DNA of 64,000 nucleotides, taken from assembly GCA_022575985.1 (NCBI GenBank), contig JAKSXM010000014.1:19716001-19780000 (forward strand), given 5' to 3'. This DNA is from Anagrus nilaparvatae. Lineage: Eukaryota > Arthropoda > Insecta > Hymenoptera > Mymaridae. Under the pieces are notes generated by a model. That model saw nothing but the letters and a program-made list of their open reading frames with translations. It had not been told where the DNA came from and made no database searches. How positions within the stretch are numbered: the first letter of the stretch is position 1; each line of letters starts with the position of its first letter. Position numbers and translations under genes: made by a program. Shown in pieces: positions 12,985-22,700 of the stretch.

Positions 12985-13397
12985 TAGGTAGACAAATATC
13001 CCGAAATATTGTTGAAGAGATTTCACTAACTTTCCAGAGGAAAATTTTACTTATAAGTTTAGCTTTTTACACAAGCCAGACCTGACTACATGTATATTAC
13101 AGCCAGCTCATCTAATTTTGGATACTATTAAAAGCATTTTATGTTAATAATTTTTGTATTAATAGAATGCAGCAATATTAAATTATCGCATGTCTATATA
13201 ATTAATTCCTTTTTTTATGTTAAAAATTTGTTTGATCTTTAAATACAAAATTAGCTTACCAAATCAATAACTCAACACGCATGTAATATATGCAAAGAAA
13301 TATTTTTTATAACTAAAATCTTGTCGTCTTTTCTATGAAGCATTTTTTTTGTATTTTAACAATAAATTAAAAAAAGAACAAAAATTTCATACAATAC

Positions 13398-13518
13398 ATT
13401 TTGGTTTCTCAAAGAGAAACCATTGTGATAGGTCAAATTTCGATTTTCGATTTTTTGGCATATAAGCACGTTTTGAGACCCCAGGAAGCTAAAGAACCGG
13501 TTTTTTAAAAAAATATGT

Positions 13519-13555
<37 letters not shown>

Positions 13556-14427
13556 ATCGGTGATATTTCACAAACATTATGGAGTTAAGACCTAATTTTT
13601 TTTTCAAAAATTTTTTTATCAAAAAAGCTCGGGGTACTTTTTTTTTTTTAAATTGGATGTAATACCTCATTTATTTCCACGAAAGTACTTATATTTGAAA
13701 GTATGGTTTTTACTCTATATCTCGAAACTGATACTTAATTTTTTGAAAATTTTTTTCTTAAAATTTTTTTCATGAAAAAATACAAAAAACAACAATTTTT
13801 TTTTTCTTTTTGGACGTAGTATCTAATTTATTTCTGTGAGAGTACTAGTTTTAGAAAGTTTGTTTATAGTGATTTTTTGGATCTGATACTGAATTTTTTA
13901 AAAAATTTTTTCTCAAAATTAAAAAAACAAAAAAATTAAAAAACGTGCAATATATTTTTTTTTTGGGGTGTAATACCTAATTTAATTCCATGAAAGTACT
14001 AATATCTGAAAATATTGCGACCGGCGATATTTCACAACCGTTATGAAATTAAGACCTAATTTTTTTTTCAAAAATTTTTTCACCAAAAAAGCTCTAGGTA
14101 CTTTTTTTTTTTTTAATTTGGATGTAATACCTCATTTATTTCTATGAAAGTACTTATGTTTGACTAATGGTTTTTACTCTATATCTCGAATATGATACTT
14201 AATTTTTTGAAAATTTTTTTCCCAAAATTTTTTTCATGAAAAAATACAAAAAACAACAATTTTTTTTTTCTTTTTGGACGTAGTACCTAATTTATTTCTA
14301 TGAAAGTCCTAGTTATAGACAGTTCATTTATAGTAATTTTTTGGATTTGATACCGATTTATTTCTCAAAATTGAAAAAGTTTTTTCTCATTGTTTGAGGA
14401 ACCTTAGTGCCAGCTAGTTGGCAGGGT
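13398..14427 (+). mobile_element. Family A repeat, copy 2 (full-length, internally duplicated)
   Basis: Left end TTTTGGTTTCTCAAAGAGAA; right end TTGAGGAACCTTAGTGCCAG followed by a small GCCAGCTAGTTGGC stem-loop. It contains a TGTG/TATG microsatellite (13520-13552). An internal block of about 480 bp is duplicated in tandem (from about 13555 and again from about 14020). It is non-coding. The layout of asymmetric inverted ends, an internal microsatellite and a 3' stem-loop resembles Helentron-associated HINE/DINE-1 elements; this is an inference. Confidence 0.75.
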
Positions 14428-15088
14428 ATTTTTTATTCTTTTAATATTATAATAAATGAATTTATTAGTTAAATAATTACTTAATTATTTAAAAATTTTA
14501 ATAAAATGTAGAATAAATTTAAAATGTAGATAAATTTAACGAAAACTTTTTTCATAAATTTGTTTAAAGTCAGTCCCAATTTAAAAATACTAATAATAAT
14601 CAATTTATGAGTTTGAATTTGCAAATCTTTATCTCGCTCTGAGGAGTAGAAGGCGCCTCTATATAGCATGCTTATAATTTTTGAGATCTATTTAAGTTTT
14701 TTTTAGACAAAAGTCTGCTTCGATTTATTCTCTATAATAATATTAAAAGGGAGAATTGATGGAGACTCTTACAAAAATTAGACCAACCGAAAATTATTTG
14801 TAAAACTTTAGTCTTATTGGAAAGGTAGCCCTATTTTATAAAATTAGGGCACGCTGTTTTGTAAATGAACTCAAAGTAGCAAGATATTTCTTTAATCTAA
14901 TAAAATATTCAACAAGGTTTGGTCATGAACTGGGAAAATCCCCTTATAGATTAAAAATTTTCAATTAATTTTTTTTCATCAATAAAAGCACCAAAGAAAG
15001 GGACAGTGAAGACAAAAGTGCGTGATCCCAAACTTTTTTTATTATAAAAGCTGCTTTTCTGTGATTTCCACGTCTTGATAATTGAGTA
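14428..15088. other. AT-rich spacer with a family D-like relic at 14750-14900
   Basis: Contains 'TAGCCCTATTTTATAAAATT' and 'TAGACCAACCG', parallel to family D arm motifs. Nothing else is recognised. Confidence 0.35.
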
Positions 15089-15959
15089 GTTACGTGCAGG
15101 GGGCGGACGACGAAATTCAGCTATTCAGAATAGCAAAAAAAACTATTCAAAAAATTTTTTTTTTGGGAAATGGTTGGAAATGGGCTGAAATGGACTTATT
15201 TCAGTCTGAATCGTTCTGAATAGCTCTGAATAGCTCTGAATAGTTCTGAAACTAAAAATTTTTTTTTTTTTTTAAATCATTCAAAATGGCTGAAAACGCA
15301 AAGAAAAGTTGATAGGAAGGTCTGAATCGGTCTGAATCACTCTGAATCACTCTGAATCATAGTTTTTTTTAATTTTTACTAGAAAATCGTTAATTTTGCA
15401 TAAAAACAAATACTTTTTAAAAATCTGAATCACTCTGATTCAATTTAAAACTGAATAGCTCTGAATAGTTCTGAAACTGAATTTTATTTTTTTTTTAATC
15501 GTTCAAAATGGCTCAAAACGCATAGAAAAGTTTATAAGAAGATCTGAATCAGTCTGATTCACTCTGAATCATAGTTTTTTTTTAATTTTTACTAGAAAAT
15601 AGTTAATTTTGCAGAAAAACAAATAATTTTTAAAGATTTGAATGAGTCTGAATCACTCTGAATCAAAGTTTTTTTAAAATTTTTATTAGAAAATCGTTAA
15701 TTTTGCCTTAAAACAAATATTTTTAATGATCTTAATCCCTCTGAATTAATATAAAACGCAGTTTTGTTTGTAGGGAGTCGTTAAAATTGTATTAAAGTTT
15801 CTAAAAATCGCTTGAAACCTTTGCAAATGTAATGAAAAATAATTTCAAAGATCTTAATAAAATCTAAATAAGCCTGAATAACAGCTTTTCTCCGGAGAAT
15901 CTTAAATTAATTTTTTGAAACTGTATAAAATTTTCTAAAAATCACTTAAAAAAGCTGAA

Positions 15960-16760
15960 AGTGTAGGACACGTCAAGCCTTACAGTAGCTTAACCTAAGG
16001 AAGTAGGCTGTAATAAAATTAGGACACGTCAAGCCTTACACTAGCGTTACCTAAGGAAGTAGGCTATAATAAAATTAGGACACGTCAGCCTTACAGTAGC
16101 TTAACCTAAGGAAGTAGGCTATAATAAAATTAGGACACGTCATGCCTTACAGTAGCTTAACCTAAGGAAATAGGCTTACACTAGCGTAACCTAAGGAAGT
16201 AGGCTATAATAAAATTAGGACACGTCAAGCCTTACAGTAGCTTAACCTAAGGAAGTAGGCTGTAATAAAAAACTACACGTCAAGCCTTACACTAGCGTAA
16301 CCTAAGGAAGTTGGCTATAATAAAATTAGGACACGTCAAGCCTTACAGTAGCTTAACCTAAGGAAGTAGGCTGTAATAAAAAATTACACATCAAGCTTTA
16401 CACTAGCGTAACCTAAGGAAGTAGGCTATAATAAAATTAGGACACGTCATGCCTTACAGTAGCTTAACCTAAGGAAATAGGCTTACACTAGCGTAACCTA
16501 AGGAAGTAGGCTATAATAAAATTAGGAGACGTCAGCCTTACAGTAGCTTAACCTAAGGAAGTAGGCTATAATAAAATTAGGACACGTCATGCCTTACAGT
16601 AGCTTAACCTAAGGAAATAGGCTTACACTAGCGTAACCTAAGGAATTAGGCTATAATAAAATTAGGACACGTAAAGCCTTACAGTAGCTTAACCTAAGGA
16701 AATCGGCTGTAATAAAAAACGACACGTCAAGCCTTACACTAACGTAACCTAGGGAAGTAG
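15960..16760 (+). repeat. ~56-bp satellite array inside the palindrome, left arm
   Basis: About 14 units of roughly 56 bp, built from ACACGTCAAGCCTTACAGTA, 'GCTTAACCTAAGGAAGTAGG' and a TAATAAAA spacer. Two unit types differ at the centre (ACAGTAGCTTAACC versus ACACTAGCGTAACC) and often alternate. A few units are fused or shortened, with 'AAATAGGCTTACACTAGCG' joins. Confidence 0.85.
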
Positions 16761-16999
16761 GATATAATATTAAAAAATGCTCATTTTTATTTATTTTTAA
16801 AAATACTTTTGACCCTTCCTTTTTAAATCAATTTAATAAAAAAACTTTAATTACTACTATATTACCAACTAATCTACACTATAGTTATTAAATTTACTAT
16901 ATTTTCTGCATTATATATTTTTTTTATTAGATTGATTTAAAAAGGAAGGGACAAAAGTATTTTTAAAAATAAATAAAACTCATCATTTTTTAATTTTAT

Positions 17000-17825
17000 A
17001 GCCTATTTCATTAGGTTAAGCTACTGTAAGGTTTGACGTGTCCTAATTTTATTATAGCCTACTTCCTTAGGTTACGCTAGTGTAAGGCTTGACGTGTCGT
17101 TATTTTATTATAGCCTATTTCCTTAGGTCACACTACTGTAAGGCTTGACGTGTCCTAATTTTATTATAGCTTACTTCCTTAGGTTACGCTAGTGTAAAGC
17201 TTGATGTGTAATTTTTTATTACAGCCTACTTCCTTAGGTTAAGCTACTGTTAGGCTTGACGTGTCCTAATTTTATTATAGCCTACTTCCTTAGGTTACGC
17301 TAGTGTAAGCCTATTTCCTTAGGTTAAGCTACTGTAAGGCATGACGTGTCCTAATTTTATTATAGCTTACTTCCTTAGGTTACGCTAGTGTAAGGCTTGA
17401 CGTGTAGTTTTTTATTACAGCCTACTTCCTTAGGTTAAGCTACTGTAAGGCTTGACGTCTCCTAATTTTATTGTAGCTTACTTCCTTAGGTTACGCTAGT
17501 GTAAAGCTTGATGTGTCATTTTTTATTACAGCCTACTTCCTTAGGTTAAGCTACTGTTAGGCTTGACGTGTCCTAATTTTATTATAGCCTACTTCCTCAG
17601 GTTACGCTAGTGTAAGCCTATTTCCTTAGGTTAAGCTACTGTAAGGCATGACGTGTCCTAATTTTATTATAGCCTACTTCCTTAGGTTAAGCTACTATAA
17701 GGCTGACGTGTCCTAATTTTATTATAGCCTACTTCCTTAAGTAACGCTAGTGTAAGGCTTGACGTGTTCTAATTTTATTACAGCCTACTTCCTTAGGTTA
17801 AGCTACTGTAAGGCTTGACGTGTCC
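17000..17825 (-). repeat. ~56-bp satellite array, mirror copy in right arm
   Basis: The same units as at 15960-16760 in reverse orientation, again with the two centre variants and the same kind of shortened joins. The order is mostly mirrored but not base-perfect: some units differ by one or two bases or a deletion. This shows some divergence between the arms after duplication, or unequal exchange. Confidence 0.85.
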
Positions 17826-18710
17826 TACACTTTCAGCTATTTTAAATGATTTTTAGAAAATTTTATACAGTTTCAAAAAATTAATTTAAGATTCTCCGGA
17901 GAAAAGCTGTTATTCAGGATTATTTAGATTTTATTAAGATCTTTGAAATTATTTTTCATTACATTTGCAAAGGTTTCAAGCGATTTTTAGAAACTTTAAT
18001 ACAATTTTAACGACTCCCTACAAACAAAACTGCGTTTTATATTAATTCAGAGGGATTAAGATCATTAAAAATATTTGTTTTAAGGCAAAATTAACGATTT
18101 TCTAATAAAAATTTAAAAAAAACTTTGATTCAGAGTTATTCAGACTCATTCAAATCTTTAAAAATTATTTGTTTTTCTGCAAAATTAACGATTTTCTAGT
18201 AAAAATTAAAAAAAAACTATGATTCAGAGTGAATCAGACTGATTCAGACTGATTCAGATCTTCTTATAAACTTTTCTATGCGTTTTGAGCCATTTTGAAC
18301 GATTAAAAAAAAATAAAATTCAGTTTCAGAACTATTCAGAGCTATTCAGTTTTAAATTGATTCAGAGTGATTCAGATTTTTAAAAAGTATTTGTTTTTAT
18401 GCAAAATTAACGATTTTCTAGTAAAAATTAAAAAAAACTATGATTCAGAGTGATTCAGACCGATTCAGACCGATTCAGACCTTCCTATCAACTTTTCTTT
18501 GCGTTTTCAGCCATTTTGAACGATTTAAAAAAAAAAAAAATTTTTTAGTTTCAGAACTATTCAGAGCTATTCAGAGCTATTCAGAACGATTCAGACTGAA
18601 ATAAGTTCATTTCAGCCCATTTCCAACCATTTCCCAAAAAAAAAATTTTTTGAATAGTTTTTTTGCTATTCTGAATAGCTGAATTTCGTCGTCCGCCCCC
18701 TGGTTACGTG

Positions 18711-19796
18711 ACCTTCGATGTTAATTAAAATATTTTTAGCGGAACCTATATATTAAATATTTAAAAATAAATATTTGCTATTTTTACTCTTTGAAGTATA
18801 AATATTTATAATTTTCTAAAATTTGAAATACATATTAACTTTATTGATATTTTCAATTATTGACTAAAATTAAAAAGCTATATAACATTAAAAAAGGGTA
18901 TTTTAGATGTATTCTAACTTTAAGTCTCCATTTGGTCCACATGGGCTTTTTGGGTCACTGATCACTCATTTCAGAGTCCTGTCTATTAAAAATGGCACTT
19001 CACCCTTAAATTAAGTAATAGAAAATTAGGTATCAATTGATAAAATAAGCAAATTTAATGAATTAAAAAAGTTGTTATTAAGATATTAAACTTTTACAAC
19101 ATAATATCTGGAATTAATGTATATTGTAAGAATTTAAAAAAAATTAATAAATTATATCCTATACATTTATAAGCTATACTTACAATCTTTTTTTTCTATT
19201 GCCAGCTTTAAAATAAAAAACTTCTAATACACTTTTTATTTCGTTTTATATTCACATACATATATATAAAATTTACGCTTATCGTTATAACTGCTATATC
19301 ACACGCAACGGTCTACCAATTTAGATTACTGATTATCACAATAACCTTTAACATTGAAATTATTATCAAATCATTATAGATGTAAAAAATAAGTATTAAA
19401 ATATTTCATTGAATAGAAATTCGTATTTCTATTTTTTTTAATGATACTTTAAAAAACAATGAGTCTATGAATTGTAGGTACAGCAAAAAAAGCCATTTAT
19501 TTTTTTTTTTTTTTTAGATAAAAATCACTTTTTTTTTTTTTTTTTGAAAATTAAACTTAATTAAAAGTTCTTTTTCGAAACTTTTTAAAATATATAATTT
19601 TCATGATTGAGCAAAAAGCTATTCCTGCAGTCAAAATTATAGCAATTAATGGCACAATTTTTAAAAATAATTATTTCAGTCATGATTCTTGTACCTACAC
19701 AATAAGAAAAAAGAAAATAAACATTCATATTGAATTTTTAATCTAAATTTAAACAGACAAACAAACAGAAGGCCTAATGATCCACGAACATCAAAG
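18711..19796. other. AT-rich 5' flank of the FAM149 gene
   Basis: Contains a family B fragment at about 18895-19015 ('TTTTTGGGTCACTGATCA') and poly-T runs at 19500-19545. No clear promoter motif is seen. Several AG dinucleotides just before the start (19750-19772) could be acceptors for an upstream non-coding exon. Confidence 0.4.
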
Positions 19797-22700
19797 ATGA
19801 CACTGATGCAACGCAATGGTGACGATGACGATGATGAAGATACCTCGCGAAAAAAATTTCAATCATTGTCAGAAATTCAAAGTGATTCATGGTCAGAGGA
19901 TTTTGATACAAAAGCTACGTATAAAATTGTTGAAAATTGGAAAGCTATTGAATCAACTTTATATAAAGAAGAAACTGAAGAAATTCCACCAGGTCCATTA
20001 TTTGATGAATGTATTCAATGGCGAAATCAAGTAGTTCATTTAAGAGTACGTGGTAAACAAATAAGTGATATTAAAAATGAAAAAACTAAAAAATCTATAG
20101 CAAGTAAGAAAAACAATAATACAAATGTGCCGAAAAATGACTTGGATGATGATTTGACAATAACGAATAATTTTTTTACCAAGGTATATTTTATTTTTTT
20201 TTCAATGTTAAAATACTTAAAAATGTTTAATTTAATTATTTATTGATTTTTTAAAAATTTTATTTTAGGATTCTAATCATTCTTTTAATCGACCATCGAA
20301 AAAACAATTAAAAGAACAAGTTCTTGACTACCTCGTTGAATTTGTTTGTGAGGAACTTGCGGAAGTTGAAGCTGAACAAATAGAAATTTTAAAAGATAAT
20401 TTTTCTGATTTATTAACAATTGCACCAGCTCCAACTTGTATTGGGAAAAATCCTCTTGCCAATAATAATTTTTATCATAAAATTGAAACTACGGAGACTG
20501 TTAAAAAAGAAACTAAAGAAAAAGAAAAATTAGATAGAAATAAATTGGGAACTATTTTTAAAGAAAGAGTTATTGTAAGCCCTGCGCCTTATATTTTTTC
20601 TACTAAAGAAAGTTTCACGACTTTACGAAGGACTCCAATTCAATTTGTTCCGGATTTTGGAAATTCTTTTTACAGTGGAAGACCTGGTAAATTTTAAAAC
20701 ACTTTTTCAGTATTAACATGGAACATGTTCATTGGATGGGGTATTTGAAAAAGTCCGGCTCAGCAGGGGGGGGGGTCAAAAATTGACGCTTTTAGGGGGG
20801 GGGGGGTGAAATGGACTTAGAATATTTTCGATTCAGGGACTTTTGGTGCAGAAGTACCTAGAGACCTATGGTGCAGAAGTACCTAGGGACCTTTGGTGCA
20901 GAGTACCTAGGGACTATTGGTGCAGAAGTCCCTAAAGACCTTTGGTGCAGAAGTACCTAGGAACCTTTGGTGCAGAAGTCCCTAAAGACCTTTGGTGCAG
21001 AAGTATCTAGGGAGCATTGGTGCAGAAGTACCTAGGGACCTATGGTGCAGAAGTACCTAGGAACTTTTGGTGCAGAAGTACCTATGGAGTATTGGTGCAG
21101 AAGTACCTAGGGACCATTGGTGCAGAATTTTTAAGAATTCATTGTAAAAATTAATAAAAAATAAATTCATATTATTTAAAAAACTATAATAATTTGAAAA
21201 TTTAATTAATTTGGTTCATTTTGATGTCTAAGCAGCATGATTTCTATAATAAAAATCTAAATATAAATATTTGCATATAAATATTTATATTATGAACACA
21301 ATAAATACTTTATTATAAATGTTATAAATGAACATGTTCCATGCTCGTTGGTTGTGTAGTTACACAAACCGGTTATAAATTTAATCAAGTATTTTTAATC
21401 AAGATTGGCTTACTAACTTGACCTTATCGATCTAAGACATTTTTAATAGGTCTTTATAAAATATAGAAACAAAAAATACTAGGGTTTTAAAATTTTAAAT
21501 TCTAAATACACGTTTTTTAGCAGCATAAAAATTTCTTCATGTTTATTGGGAGAGGTACCCCAGAAGACATAATACACAAGGGTGAGGGGGGGGGTAATGT
21601 CATTTTGATTTAAGGACTTCGAATATTGAGTTTAAGGACCAATGTGATTTCAGAAGATACTTTAGGAACTTAGGATGTTTGTAATAGATAAATAGTTAGT
21701 TAAATATTCCATATAAGTTATTTGGGTACATTTGCAAAACCTTCTTAAATTTGTATCCAAAGTTCCTCTATAAATTTGATTGGTCGTATTTTTTTTTCCT
21801 AAGGGTCTACTTTCAAGCCCCATAAACAGATCGTGGTAATCAATTTAATAAATGCTCGTTATAGGTTATAAATAGCTAATCTTGAAATTCCTAAAAAAAT
21901 GTTAGTTTTCTAAAAACAAATGTAAGTTTTACAAATCTCAAAAATTTTTTAAAATAAATTTTTACTCGTCTCCTTTTAACGTGGAATACACTGAACGAAA
22001 AGTGAAGCGTCTGACGTATTTAAAATTTGTGTTTGATGCATATAACGTATTTGAGGATCTGAGACGTATGTACTGCGCAGCTAGCAGACAACAATATATT
22101 TTCAGTTAAAAAACCAACGTGACGTGAATGAAATTTTTGTTTCTTGAATTTTTAATCGTTTTTTAATTGAAAAATTAATTTTTTACTTAAATTAACTATT
22201 TTTTGTAAGAAAGTGAATTTGATAAATTATATAGGAATATTGTTTAAGTGAAATAATGGAAGATTTTTTAAAAAGTTATAACTACTCATATTTAATACCT
22301 TTTTTTAAATGAAAGTATATATAAATAATAAAATATAATTATTTTCTTTTATTTAAATAAAAATATGTAAAAATTAAATATATTTTACAATATTAAAATA
22401 ACGTAAGATTTAAAGGTGAATTTTAGCACGTTAACCTCACAGAAAAACGTGTTAAAATTCACCTTTAAATCTTACGTTATTTTAATATTGTAAAATATTT
22501 TTAATTAAATAAAAAAAAATAATTATATTTTATTATTTATATATACTTACATTTAAAAAACGGTATTAAATATGAGTAGTTTTTATAACTTTTTAAAAAA
22601 TCTTCCATTATTTCACTTAAATAATATTCCTATATAATTTATCAAATTCACTTTCTTACAAAAAATAGTTAATTTAAGTCAAAAATTAATTTTTCAATTA

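Larger units (their letters stand above)
15097..18702. mobile_element. 3.6-kb palindromic hAT-like foldback element, 8-bp TSD GTTACGTG
   Basis: The termini CAGGGGGCGGACGACG and CGTCGTCCGCCCCCTG are flanked by an exact 8-bp direct repeat GTTACGTG (15089-15096, 18703-18710). The CAGGG start and 8-bp duplication fit the hAT superfamily. The whole element is one inverted repeat: outer arms of ~870 bp made of iterated 'GAATCACTCTGAATCA' and 'TAGCTCTGAA' motifs, then mirror-image satellite arrays, then a short centre near 16880. No transposase is encoded, so mobility would need one in trans. The arms still match closely, which suggests recent origin or gene conversion. Confidence 0.92.

Noticed and set aside
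12642..12995. Minus-strand open frame of 117 codons with Arg-rich composition
   Set aside because: It coincides with the GC-rich MITE at 12721-12984 and its inverted ends. The composition reflects the element and not a protein family.
15097..18702. CRISPR-like array (regular ~56-bp repeats)
   Set aside because: The units are contiguous tandem repeats without unique spacers, in a eukaryotic transposon, so this is not a CRISPR array.
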